A stretch of DNA of 64,000 bases from Planctomycetota bacterium (GCA_027625095.1 JAQBXN010000012.1:39887-103886), one strand, 5' to 3'. Positions 43,779 to 52,069 are shown, counted from the stretch's first letter. Notes: generated from the sequence alone by a model not told the origin. Made by a program: numbers and translations.

Positions 43779-44483
43779 ATGTCGAATACCGTTGTTTATC
43801 ATCAAACGAATGCTGCCGAAGATACCCACCACGAGGTTAGCCCCACGTTGCTGGCGCTGTTTCGGTCAATCGCTTCGCCCGGTCACTATGCAATCGACGT
43901 GGGCTGCGGTCAGGGACGATTCACTTTCGAAATTGCGCCGAAGCTAGCATATACCATCGGCATCGATCTGGACATGGAAGGCATTGAGGCTGCGCAGACC
44001 CTGGCGCAAGAGAAAGGAATCGACACCGTTTCCTTTTTCGTGGCCGATGCCGAACAAGTGGACTACACCGAATTTATAACCTTCGAAACTTACGACCTCG
44101 TAACGGCTCATCTATGCTTGTCAAAAGCCATCATCGGGCGGGCGGCATCAGCCTTGCGTCCGGGAGGGAGATTCCTTTTCGCCGCGCTTGAAGCCGGGCA
44201 GTGGGGAGAGACTGGCGTCCAGTCATCCTTCGCTTTTTCGGAAGAGGGATTGCGAAAAGCTTTGGCAAGTGCCGGCCTGCGTGTGGAATACCTGGGAGTG
44301 GAGACCGAAATTCTGGAATACGAAACGGCTTCGTCACTTGAATCCGCATGGCTCAACGGCGTCTCCCCTAAATGGCTTAATGGCAGTCGCCGTGCAGGCC
44401 TGGCTGAACACGTCAAGGCAGGCGGGAACACGCTGACGGTTCGCAGTCATCTCATTGGTCGTGCAGTGAAAGCAGCTCGTTAG
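43779..44483 (+). CDS. Class I SAM-dependent methyltransferase
   Basis: A 234-residue Rossmann methyltransferase. The SAM site is 'AIDVGCGQGRFTFEIA' (motif I), the acidic end of strand 2 is 'IGIDLDMEGIE', and motif IV is 'YDLVTAHLCLSKA'. The acceptor cannot be identified. The ATG lies three bases after the B3/4 gene, and the cupin gene starts three bases after its stop, a tight operon arrangement. Confidence 0.85.
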   Translation: MSNTVVYHQTNAAEDTHHEVSPTLLALFRSIASPGHYAIDVGCGQGRFTFEIAPKLAYTIGIDLDMEGIEAAQTLAQEKGIDTVSFFVADAEQVDYTEFITFETYDLVTAHLCLSKAIIGRAASALRPGGRFLFAALEAGQWGETGVQSSFAFSEEGLRKALASAGLRVEYLGVETEILEYETASSLESAWLNGVSPKWLNGSRRAGLAEHVKAGGNTLTVRSHLIGRAVKAAR

Positions 44484-44486
44484 CCG

Positions 44487-44774
44487 ATGAGCGAGGAAGA
44501 ACTCAGGCTAGAAAGCATTTGCAGTTCACTTCGGCGGGACGGTTTCATACCTACCCCGTGGGAGGCAGACCCAGGTGAAGTCCATCCCAACAACACCCAT
44601 TCTCGCGATGAAGTCGTCTATCTCTTAGAAGGGCGGCTGGAACTCACAGTGAACGGAAAGTCTCACCACCTTACTGAGGGAGACCGCATCCTCATCCCTG
44701 CCGGCATAAGCCACGACCTGAGAGTGATGGGAGACGGCCCCGTGCAGTTCGTCTCGGCAATCCGTAAGCCATAA
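44487..44774 (+). CDS. Small single-domain cupin
   Basis: A 95-residue cupin: motif 1 is 'HSRDEVVYLLEGRLELTV' with a reduced His/Glu set, motif 2 'GDRILIPAGISHDL'. Potential metal ligands are the histidine of 'NTHSRDE', Glu in 'DEVVYLLEG' and His in 'GISHDL'. Small cupins act as isomerases, dioxygenases or sensors; the role here is unknown. It lies in the operon between the methyltransferase and ADP-ribosylglycohydrolase genes, just before the GA/CT-rich repeat. Confidence 0.83.
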   Translation: MSEEELRLESICSSLRRDGFIPTPWEADPGEVHPNNTHSRDEVVYLLEGRLELTVNGKSHHLTEGDRILIPAGISHDLRVMGDGPVQFVSAIRKP

Positions 44775-44810
44775 AGAAGAGATGCTAAGTAACCAGAGGA
44801 AGGAATCCCC

Positions 44811-44970
44811 GGGAAATTTCTCTCCTTCTTCTTCTTCTTCTTCTTCCTTCTTTTCTTCTTCTTCTTCTTCTTCTTCCTTCTTTTCTTCCTCCTCGTCTTT
44901 CCGAATCCTTGGGAAATTTCTTTTTTTCTTCCTCCTCGTCTTTCCGAATCCTTGGGAAATTTCTTCTTTC
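44811..44970. repeat. CT-rich repeat, reverse-orientation copy of the ndk-hemB repeat
   Basis: Two full units and one partial unit of GGGAAATTTC - (TTC)n - CTCCTCGTCTTTCCGAATCCTT are seen, beginning at 44811, 44910 and 44953. This is the exact complement of the 38.0-kb unit. The first unit's TTC tract is greatly expanded (about 60 bp). The array lies between the cupin stop codon and the first convincing ADP-ribosylglycohydrolase residues and is open in the downstream frame. Confidence 0.9.
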
Positions 44971-45063
44971 TTTTCCACGGGCAGCCCGTCCCGAAACGTG
45001 ATCCCAAACGCGTTTTCAGTGAGAATCTCCAGACCTCTGCCCCTAAACCCAATCGGTCTGGAA

Positions 45064-46023
45064 GTGTCACCCGCCCTCAAAGAATCCAAAACTATTGGCG
45101 CCCTGCTCGGAACTTTCACTGGCGATGCACTAGGCATGCCTGTCGAGGGTTTCGACATCGACATGATCGTCTCTGCCTACGAGCAAGTCGACACAATGCT
45201 CGAAGCTCGTAAAGGACGGGGGACTTACACCGACGACACTCAGATGATGATCGCAATCGCGGAGGTGCTGTCCAGGTGCGGTGAATTCCAAGGCGCAGAA
45301 ACTGCCCGCTGTTTTATAAAGAATTTTGATCCTGAACGGGGATATGGCCGCGGTGCTTTAGAGGTTATCTATCGTCTTTCACAGGGTGTGCCCTGGAACA
45401 AGGCCGGCGAGCGCATGTTTGGCGGCGGCTCGTTTGGCAACGGTTCGGCCATGCGCATTGCTCCCATTGGCGTCTTCTTTTCTGCGAACCGTGCAGCGCT
45501 TATCCAGGCGGCGGTCAACAGTGCACGTATCACGCATACGCATCCGTTAGGAAAAGGTGGGGCGGTCATCCAGGCCCTGGCCATCAGCCTCGCATTTGAA
45601 AGCGACCCGGATGTGCCTTTAGACAAAGCAGCATTCCTTGCGACCCTCAAAGAGCACATCGAGCCTGAATGGGACGCCTACCATCACAAGCTTGTTCACG
45701 TCCAGGAATTGCTTGCAAGCGAGCTCGATCTACATGGAGTTGTGCGGCTTCTGGGGAACGATGTGACATGCCAGGGCTCCGTGCCTCTGGCCATCTACTG
45801 CTTCCTTCTCCACCCCGAAGACTTTCGGGCCGCGGTCGTTACTGCGGTAAACATGGGCGGCGATACAGACACCATCGGCGCCATGACAGGCGCTCTTTCC
45901 GGGGCGAGGCTCGGCTGGGAAGCCATCCCACCTGATTGGTTGAACGCGTTGGAAAATGGCGCTTCAGGTCGCGATTATGTGACCCAACTTGGAAGAGATT
46001 TGTACGCAAAAGCAAACAACTGA
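45064..46023 (+). CDS. ADP-ribosylglycohydrolase (ARH/DraG family)
   Basis: The domain begins 'IGALLGTFTGDALGMPVEG' and carries the di-magnesium motifs 'GTYTDDTQM' near the start and 'NMGGDTDTIGAMTGAL' near the end. Members remove ADP-ribose from arginine, serine or other targets. The open frame actually starts at ATG 44782 (413 residues), but its first 60 residues are a Ser/Phe-rich translation of the CT-rich repeat. I place the start at GTG 45064 (319 residues), which gives the usual family N-terminus; GTG 44998 is an alternative. If the upstream ATG is used, the protein has a repeat-encoded extension. Confidence 0.85.
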   Translation: MSPALKESKTIGALLGTFTGDALGMPVEGFDIDMIVSAYEQVDTMLEARKGRGTYTDDTQMMIAIAEVLSRCGEFQGAETARCFIKNFDPERGYGRGALEVIYRLSQGVPWNKAGERMFGGGSFGNGSAMRIAPIGVFFSANRAALIQAAVNSARITHTHPLGKGGAVIQALAISLAFESDPDVPLDKAAFLATLKEHIEPEWDAYHHKLVHVQELLASELDLHGVVRLLGNDVTCQGSVPLAIYCFLLHPEDFRAAVVTAVNMGGDTDTIGAMTGALSGARLGWEAIPPDWLNALENGASGRDYVTQLGRDLYAKANN

Positions 46024-46039
46024 GCACTCGGAGAGAGCC

Positions 46040-46729
46040 TTGAGAATTGAAGCTATCCTGATCGACTTTGGTGGCACTCTGGATTCAGACGGGCTCGAGT
46101 GGTACGAAACCTTTTATCGCATTTGCCGGGACCAGGGAATGCTCATTAATCGCGACGAATTCGAGCATCTTGGAAGGCTCGCCGGTACCAGAATCAGCCG
46201 GCATGACGATGTTCGTGAGCTCAATTTGGATGCTCACGTTCATCGCCTCATGAACGAACTCAGGGAGGTCATGGACAATGAGATCCTCATGGACCCTGTA
46301 AAGACCTCTGAAGCATTTCTGACCAGGGCGAAGTCATGGCTGACCCGTCATCTTCCTATTGTCGAACTACTCGCAGCCAATTTCCGGCTCGGCTGCCTGT
46401 CAAACAATTGGGGCAACGCGCAGGGCTGGTGTGAGCAGTTTGGTTTTTTCGAGCACATGGAGGTAGCTGTCGACTCCACTCTCGTAGGTATAAGTAAGCC
46501 AGACCCCAGAATATTCGAAATCGGATTGCGACGACTGAACCTCCCGGCTGAGAAGGTGGCCTACGTTGGCGACCGCTACGAAACGGACATGGAGGGAGCT
46601 AAGGGAGCAGGCATGACCACAGTCTGGATTAGGCATCCTCATTATGAGAATGATGTAAAAGAGGGCGTGGCGGATTATGCCATTCGCTCCTTTTCAGAGA
46701 TCCTGGAAGTTGTGGAGGATTGGAAGTGA
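46040..46729 (+). CDS. HAD-superfamily phosphatase-like hydrolase
   Basis: From the TTG at 46040 (with 'ggagaga' upstream) the protein has 229 residues. HAD motif I is 'LIDFGGTLDSDG': the nucleophile Asp is present, but the second Asp is Gly, a substitution found in many HADs. Motif II is 'CLSNNW', motif III the lysine in 'GISKPDPRIFE', and motif IV 'GDRYETDMEGAKGAGM'. The cap is a C1 helical type. The substrate is probably a small phosphate ester. The gene begins 16 bp after the ADP-ribosylglycohydrolase gene and overlaps the creatininase start by four bases. Confidence 0.85.
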   Translation: MRIEAILIDFGGTLDSDGLEWYETFYRICRDQGMLINRDEFEHLGRLAGTRISRHDDVRELNLDAHVHRLMNELREVMDNEILMDPVKTSEAFLTRAKSWLTRHLPIVELLAANFRLGCLSNNWGNAQGWCEQFGFFEHMEVAVDSTLVGISKPDPRIFEIGLRRLNLPAEKVAYVGDRYETDMEGAKGAGMTTVWIRHPHYENDVKEGVADYAIRSFSEILEVVEDWK

Positions 46730-47499
46730 ACACCTGGAAACTGCAGGAATTAAATTACCAGCAGGTCAAAGACTCAGATTACGAAGTGGCGATCCTTCCA
46801 ATCTCCGCGGTTGAAGCACACAATCTCCACCTTCCGTATGGCACCGATTTCTATCAGGTAGAGGCCATCGCCGACCGCGCCTGTGCCAGAGCGGCTGATG
46901 CAGGCGCAAAGTTAGTTTGCCTGCCAGGCATTCCCTACGGCGTTGAATCCAACCTGCATAAATTCCCGCTCAGCATCCACGTACAACAATCCACACTCAA
47001 CACAATTATTGCGGACATAGTCGCTGCGCTCGAGAAAGACGGCATCAGAAAGCTGGTCATTCTGAACGGTCATGGTGGAAACGATTTCAAAGGATGCGTT
47101 CGCGACCTCTATGCGAAGTCTGATGTCTGCATATTCGTAGCCGACTGGTTCCGAATGGCCCCGGACGAGCGGAATGAAGTTTTCGAAGAACCAGGCGACC
47201 ACGCAGACGAGATGGAGACAAGCTGCTGTCTGTACCTTGTTCCTGAATTAGTTCATTTAGAACAGGCGGACGAAGGCAATATCCGCCAAAGCCGCTTTGA
47301 GGCCATGGACCGAGGGCTTGTTTGGACTACACGCCCATTTGATCGCCTGACAACGAATTGCGGTGTCGGCAATCCTCACAAAGCAACCGCAGAAAAAGGC
47401 GAGGAATATCTTGAGGCGGTAGTCGCGAATCTGGTCAAGTTTCTAGTGGAACTCAGCGAGGCTGAAATCGATGAGTATTTTCCTTTCAGGAAGACGTAG
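46726..47499 (+). CDS. Creatininase-family amidohydrolase (first copy)
   Basis: The GTG at 46726 overlaps the HAD stop codon and has 'ggagg' seven bases upstream; the protein has 257 residues. The metal site follows the creatininase pattern: 'SAVEAHNLHLPYGTDFY' (Glu, His, Asp), 'ILNGHGGNDF' and 'DHADEMETS'. Family members cleave cyclic amides such as creatinine or act as formamide hydrolases in FAPy and MftE-type reactions. It closes the six-gene operon. A second, clearly divergent family member lies at 54.5-55.3 kb. Confidence 0.87.
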   Translation: MNTWKLQELNYQQVKDSDYEVAILPISAVEAHNLHLPYGTDFYQVEAIADRACARAADAGAKLVCLPGIPYGVESNLHKFPLSIHVQQSTLNTIIADIVAALEKDGIRKLVILNGHGGNDFKGCVRDLYAKSDVCIFVADWFRMAPDERNEVFEEPGDHADEMETSCCLYLVPELVHLEQADEGNIRQSRFEAMDRGLVWTTRPFDRLTTNCGVGNPHKATAEKGEEYLEAVVANLVKFLVELSEAEIDEYFPFRKT

Positions 47500-47567
47500 G
47501 AGCGCAAGGCAGGTTTGAAAATCGCCCTTTGTAGCGACTGTTAAATAACAAACGAGTTGCCGCTTGG

Positions 47568-49151
47568 TTACTGCGATTTGAAGGCTTTGTTTGCGCTTTG
47601 AGCCTGCATGAGCTCTATCTGCAGGGTCTTTGGCCGCCGGAGCCGGCCCTCTTGCCAGACAGTCAGGAATGCCTTGGCGATTTCGGGGTCGAACTGAGTG
47701 CCCATGCCAGTCATCATCTCCTGGGCGATAAACTCCTTTTCATACGGCTTGCGGTATGGCCGGGCAGTTGACATGGCATCGTAAGCATCGGCCACACCGA
47801 CAATGCGCGCCGTGTAAGGGATCCTGTCTCCTGCAAGACCGTCCGGATAGCCGCGGCCATCCCACCGTTCGTGGTGATGGCGGGCAATATCGAGAGGGTG
47901 TTTCATTCGCCGATTATCGATTTGGCCGATGATCTTTGCGCCGGTGACGGGATGCTCCTTTATCAGGGCAAATTCCTCATCCGTGAGCCGCCCTGGCTTG
48001 GTGAGGACTGCCTCGGGCACACCAATCTTGCCGACGTCGTGCAATAGCGCTCCGAGCCGGATGTTTTCGATCATCTTGTCGCCTTCACCGAGTTGCTCTG
48101 CGATTTGAACACTGAATGCGGCGACGCGTTCCGAATGACCGCGGGTGTACTGATCCTTTGCTTCGATGGCTGCAACGAGGGTGAGAATGGACCACATGGC
48201 GAGGTCTTCGAGCTCTTGAATCAGGTTTGCCCGTTCGATACCGATGCCCGCCTGGCGTCCGATGGCTGAGAGAAGTTCAAGATGGCGCTCTGTAAAAGCT
48301 CCGGTCTCCTGGCTGGAGTCCACATAGATGGCACCGAGGATCTGTTTCTGGCTCTCAAGGGGGACGCACATCACCGAACGAATCTTATTGATAAAGATGC
48401 TGTCGCCGGTGTTGAATCGCTCGTCCATCATCGCGTCCGGGCAGAGCACATGCTGTGATTTCGTAACGCAGTCCTGCACGATTGTCTGGCTGAGCGGCAG
48501 TCGTTCGTTAATCGCTACTTCGCATCGAACGACCGCAGGGCGGATGTCGCCGGATTCAGGGTCACGGAGCAGCAGGAATGCCCTTTCGGGGTTAATGACA
48601 TCAATGATCGTGTCCATCAAAGTATCGTAAAGTTCCTGCGGATTTTCGGTCGAGTTGATCAGGTTGCCGACCTTGTAAATGGTGGCCAGGTTTTGATGTA
48701 TCTGACGGTAGGAGGCGACATCGGTAACCGGTGCGTTGGTATCGAGCAGCAGGGTCTGGTTGAGTTCCTCTCTCCCGAAGACCTGGGTGCCGCTGCTTCG
48801 GGTCATGTGCGGGACGAACTTGACCTCTGTTCCAACATCGTCCTTCTTGGATGCTGAAGATTCCGTTTCCTGGAATTCAAATTCGTTGTCGCCGATCTGG
48901 ATGAGGTCATTTTCGTCCAGCTTGTGCCGCTTGATTCGCTTACCGTTTACGAAGGTTCCGTTGCTGCTGCGATCTATGAGCTGGTACTGGCCGGCACCGC
49001 TCACAATCTCGCTGTGCTCGCGGCTGACTTCTTCACCATAAATCTGAAGCTCGTTTTCAGGACTCCGCCCAATCGAGATACTTCTGCCGTGCGGCAGGTA
49101 AATCTTGCGTCCTTTTCCTGGACCAGCCTTAACAATCAGAATCGCGTTCAT
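47568..49151 (-). CDS. FHA-GAF-HD-GYP signalling protein
   Basis: From the ATG at 49151 the protein has 527 residues: FHA domain (1-95, 'IGRSPENELQIYGEEVSREH'), GAF domain (about 165-310), then an HD-GYP domain (about 320-510) with 'HDVGKIGVPEAVLTKPG' and 'HHERWDGRGYPDG'. HD-GYP domains hydrolyse cyclic di-GMP (or cGAMP) to GMP. The HD pair and GYP triad are intact, so activity is likely. The FHA-GAF input parallels the SpoIIE phosphatase at 41.3 kb, suggesting a duplicated input module joined to different outputs. The 24 codons upstream of 49151 are not expected to be translated. Confidence 0.92.
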   Translation of the reverse strand: MNAILIVKAGPGKGRKIYLPHGRSISIGRSPENELQIYGEEVSREHSEIVSGAGQYQLIDRSSNGTFVNGKRIKRHKLDENDLIQIGDNEFEFQETESSASKKDDVGTEVKFVPHMTRSSGTQVFGREELNQTLLLDTNAPVTDVASYRQIHQNLATIYKVGNLINSTENPQELYDTLMDTIIDVINPERAFLLLRDPESGDIRPAVVRCEVAINERLPLSQTIVQDCVTKSQHVLCPDAMMDERFNTGDSIFINKIRSVMCVPLESQKQILGAIYVDSSQETGAFTERHLELLSAIGRQAGIGIERANLIQELEDLAMWSILTLVAAIEAKDQYTRGHSERVAAFSVQIAEQLGEGDKMIENIRLGALLHDVGKIGVPEAVLTKPGRLTDEEFALIKEHPVTGAKIIGQIDNRRMKHPLDIARHHHERWDGRGYPDGLAGDRIPYTARIVGVADAYDAMSTARPYRKPYEKEFIAQEMMTGMGTQFDPEIAKAFLTVWQEGRLRRPKTLQIELMQAQSANKAFKSQ

Positions 49152-49446
49152 GGAATATCGGTGATGGGAGCTTTCTTTAAGCGGAAAGGGGAGGAAGTAT
49201 ACTTGCCCGCTTTCACCGGGCAAAGCTGACTGTTTGGTTGAGTCCGTTGGCTGATTTACACCTGGACCAGGCAGGCATGCTCTACTTCCTGATGGCGTTC
49301 AGGATTTGGATTCAAGCTCTCCCGGCCTTGTTACCTGAATCCTGAATCCGGCTGAATCACGCGCCGAAGAAGCCTTCGCCACAAATTGCCGCACTGTTGC
49401 GAGCCTCAATCATTTAAAGTAGAAACCCCGCCCTCTGAACCCGAAC

Positions 49447-49460
49447 TATAATCCACTATG
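49447..49460 (+). promoter_or_regulatory. Consensus -10 box directly before the MBL-TPR start codon
   Basis: TATAAT (49447-49452) ends five bases before the ATG at 49458. With normal spacing, transcription would begin at or next to the start codon, giving a leaderless mRNA. No good -35 is visible. Confidence 0.5.
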
Positions 49461-50927
49461 AGTCGCATACGCACCTTCGCCCGAGCCAATCCATTTGCCC
49501 CAAGACAGTATGGAGAAATTGTGCGGGTAACTGAGCGGGTTTTTATATTCCGCAACATTGTGAACTCGACGGTCATTCTTGGCGATGAAAGCATTGCAAT
49601 TGTTGACACCCAGGTGAACTCGGCCATGGCCAGGCGGATGCTCAATGAGGTCCGCAAAATTTCAGATAAGCCACTTAAGTATGCCATCAACACCCACTAT
49701 CATTGGGATCACACTAATGGCAACAATGTGTTTAAGGATGCCGGTGCGACAATCGTAGGGCGTGAGAAGACCAAAGAGTTCATGGTGAACCGAGCTCCTC
49801 GTCAGAAGGGTTTCCTGGCTTCAAGAGGATTTCCGCTGGGTGAAGACCCCTTTCTGCCGGAACTCACCTTCACCGAAGATATCGAACTCGACCTCGGAAG
49901 CCAGCCGCTGAGGCTCTTATACCTGGGTGCCGCGGAAACGGATGACGCCACCGTCGTTCATCTTCCCGCTGAAAATATTGCCATCAGCGGCGACACCGTT
50001 ATGACCGGCAGTTTCCCAATTTTTGGGCAGCCGGTCATGAACGAAGGGCTTATGGATGATCATTCCTGGATAGCCACGATCAAAGCCATACAACAACTCG
50101 GGCCTGAATGCATACTGCCCGGCCACGGCCCGGTCGCAAGAGAGGAATCGATCCGGTTGCTGATCAACATCGAGCAGTATTTCCTCGACGAGGTTGGCGC
50201 CCGTGTAGCTCAGGGAATGCAGATTCGGGAAGTTATCGAAGACCTCGAACCTAAATTGCCGGAATGGATCGCCCAGATTCCGGAAGTCTGGGGCACTCCG
50301 CGCTACGCAATCCTGCGCGTGTATCGGGGCCTGGTGGAGGATGACGAGCCCGGCTGGATGCAGATCAAGCCATCCGCCATCCCGCAGGCCGATGAAGAGA
50401 AAGTGACAAAGGCAGCAACCGGCCTAAAAGAATTCGAAGATTTCGTGGCCGCCGCAGATGAAGCCTCTGAAGGGGGCGACGCCGGACAGGAGATTGCCTT
50501 GCTCAGGAGTGCCACCCGCCAATTTTCAGACGATCCCCGTTGCTATATCGCCCTGGCGGATGCACTGTTGAAGGCATCACGTGATATTCCCAGCGTATTG
50601 GAGAAGGGTGACTTTTTTGACGAAGCCAGGAGCTTAGGAAGAAAGGCGCTGGAGATAGATCCCAACTTTGCGCCAGCCCATCTCTTCGAGGGCCAGTACT
50701 TGATCATGATGGCCTACCGTAATGGTGATGATACCGACGCAGGTGTAAACGCTATCAAGAGGGCCGAGTCGTGCGGCCTTGACGAGCACGGCCAGGCCCA
50801 GGCGCTGTTCTTCCTGGGTATGGCTGAGCGGACAAATGGCAACGAGACCGGAGCGAAAGCACATTTCCAACGCTCGCTAGCGCTTGATTCTTCGTATGCG
50901 CAGGCAGCGCTGGCGCTGAGGGCGTGA
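49458..50927 (+). CDS. Metallo-beta-lactamase-fold hydrolase with C-terminal TPRs
   Basis: A 489-residue protein. Residues 1-240 form an MBL fold with 'NTHYHWDHTNGNN' (HxHxDH), His in 'GAAETDDATVVH', Asp in 'SGDTVMTG' and His in 'LPGHGPVA'. Residues 310-489 contain TPR-type helices ('AHLFEGQYLIMMAYRNGDD', 'FFLGMAERTNGNETGAKAH'). The N-terminal part is of the SoxH/PqqB-like secreted or cytoplasmic hydrolase type without a signal peptide. Substrate unknown. The start is probably leaderless, since TATAAT lies six bases before the ATG. Confidence 0.85.
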   Translation: MSRIRTFARANPFAPRQYGEIVRVTERVFIFRNIVNSTVILGDESIAIVDTQVNSAMARRMLNEVRKISDKPLKYAINTHYHWDHTNGNNVFKDAGATIVGREKTKEFMVNRAPRQKGFLASRGFPLGEDPFLPELTFTEDIELDLGSQPLRLLYLGAAETDDATVVHLPAENIAISGDTVMTGSFPIFGQPVMNEGLMDDHSWIATIKAIQQLGPECILPGHGPVAREESIRLLINIEQYFLDEVGARVAQGMQIREVIEDLEPKLPEWIAQIPEVWGTPRYAILRVYRGLVEDDEPGWMQIKPSAIPQADEEKVTKAATGLKEFEDFVAAADEASEGGDAGQEIALLRSATRQFSDDPRCYIALADALLKASRDIPSVLEKGDFFDEARSLGRKALEIDPNFAPAHLFEGQYLIMMAYRNGDDTDAGVNAIKRAESCGLDEHGQAQALFFLGMAERTNGNETGAKAHFQRSLALDSSYAQAALALRA

Positions 50928-50994
50928 TGCCTTATCGCGTTGTTAATCGCCGAGGTCTCCATAGAATCCCGTCGTTCATATCGAAGGAGAGGGT

Positions 50995-51627
50995 ATGTTA
51001 AAAGAAGGCCTCGCATTTCTTAAAGAATCGTTAAAAAATTTCAAAGCTACCGGCGCCGTCCTGCCGAGTACTGGTTTTGTCGCCCGGAAAATTACCTCCA
51101 AAGCGGTTCAGGCAGTGAACCGCTCTCGAATGCGAGTACTGGAGGTAGGCCCGGGAACAGGGATCTTTTCCCGGCATCTGGCCAATAGCCTGGAGGCGGG
51201 AGACGTTCTCGATCTATGCGAAATCAATCCAAATTTCGCTGAACGCCTCAGGACAAAATTTGCTTCCAATGGAAACAACTCCAGTGGCCCGCAGATTCAG
51301 GTTCTTGAAGGCTCTGTTCTCAATCTTGAACCGTTAGAGCCTTACGATTACATCGTGTCCGGTTTGCCCTTTAACAGTTTTGGGCCTGAATTCGTCTCAT
51401 CAGTCCTGTTGAAATACTCCACTATGCTCAAGCCAGGCGGTTACCTGAGCTTTTTTGAATACTTATTTATACGGGAATTGACCTACCCTTTCGGCTCTAG
51501 GAACTACAAACAGCGAGTGTCCGGTGTCGCGGAAGTCATGACCAGGTTGGCAAGGGAACAAAATCTTGAAAGTGAGACGGTACTACTGAACTTCCCTCCG
51601 GCGGTGGTGCACCATCTGGCCATTTGA
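50995..51627 (+). CDS. PmtA-like phospholipid N-methyltransferase family protein
   Basis: The 210-residue methyltransferase has motif I 'VLEVGPGTGIFSRHLA', acidic motif II 'LCEINPNFAERL' and the family segment 'YDYIVSGLPFNSFGPEFV'. 'VLPSTGFVARKITS' at the N-terminus fits the PmtA/ribosomal-RNA adenine dimethylase-like group. PmtA makes phosphatidylcholine from phosphatidylethanolamine, but distant members methylate other lipids or RNA. 'aaggag' lies five bases before the ATG. An intrinsic terminator is located 194 bp downstream. Specificity is uncertain. Confidence 0.8.
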   Translation: MLKEGLAFLKESLKNFKATGAVLPSTGFVARKITSKAVQAVNRSRMRVLEVGPGTGIFSRHLANSLEAGDVLDLCEINPNFAERLRTKFASNGNNSSGPQIQVLEGSVLNLEPLEPYDYIVSGLPFNSFGPEFVSSVLLKYSTMLKPGGYLSFFEYLFIRELTYPFGSRNYKQRVSGVAEVMTRLAREQNLESETVLLNFPPAVVHHLAI

Positions 51628-51820
51628 GCGGGAACAGGTGCAATTTGCACAGCTTTTCCTGGTAGTGGCAGCAGGCCGGACATGTCAGGCATTACCCACC
51701 AACGGTGGTGTTCGTCTGAAATTCACTTCCAATTTGACGACTTTTTTTGCTCTCAAGTGCCTACCAAAAAATACTTTATGGTGGGCCCCCATTTGGCCGA
51801 AAGGTATAAGATCCAAAAAA

Positions 51821-51849
51821 AACGCCAGACCGAATGGCCTGGCGTTTTT
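51821..51849. terminator. Bidirectional intrinsic terminator
   Basis: AACGCCAG (51821-51828) pairs with CTGGCGTT (51839-51846), with further CC/GG pairing inside. A run of T on one side and A on the other provides tails in both directions. It can end the PmtA-like transcript (plus) and the small zinc-ribbon transcript (minus). Confidence 0.8.
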
Positions 51850-51871
51850 CTGTGCAATGAACGTTTATTTA

Positions 51872-52069
51872 CTATACCCGAATGCGAAGAGGCACATCCC
51901 TTGAGGATTTCTGGGTATAGCTCTCGTGGCAACGAGGGCAAATACGGTTGCCTGGGCCTTCGGACATGAATTCAGTTCCGCAGCGCAGGCAGTGCCTGCT
52001 GCGACGGGTACCTCTATTGAGGGACTGAAGGTGGGGAGGAATATCGCTATAAGTCTTCTTGCGGCGCAT
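51872..52069 (-). CDS. Small zinc-ribbon protein (65 residues)
   Basis: A strong 'aggagc' lies eight bases before the ATG. The protein is basic at the N-terminus and has one zinc ribbon: CLRCGTEF and CPRCHESY separated by 'MSEGPGNRI'. Small proteins with the same 'CxxC...GNRxCPxC' pattern occur in many bacteria and are annotated only as zinc-ribbon or DUF proteins. It is transcribed away from the AT-rich region and ends before the bidirectional terminator. Confidence 0.75.
   Translation of the reverse strand: MRRKKTYSDIPPHLQSLNRGTRRSRHCLRCGTEFMSEGPGNRICPRCHESYTQKSSRDVPLRIRV

Noticed and set aside
51638..51969. Two overlapping plus-strand ORFs after the PmtA-like gene
   Set aside because: They run through the intrinsic terminator and antisense to the small zinc-ribbon gene, which has a strong ribosome binding site and CxxC motifs.
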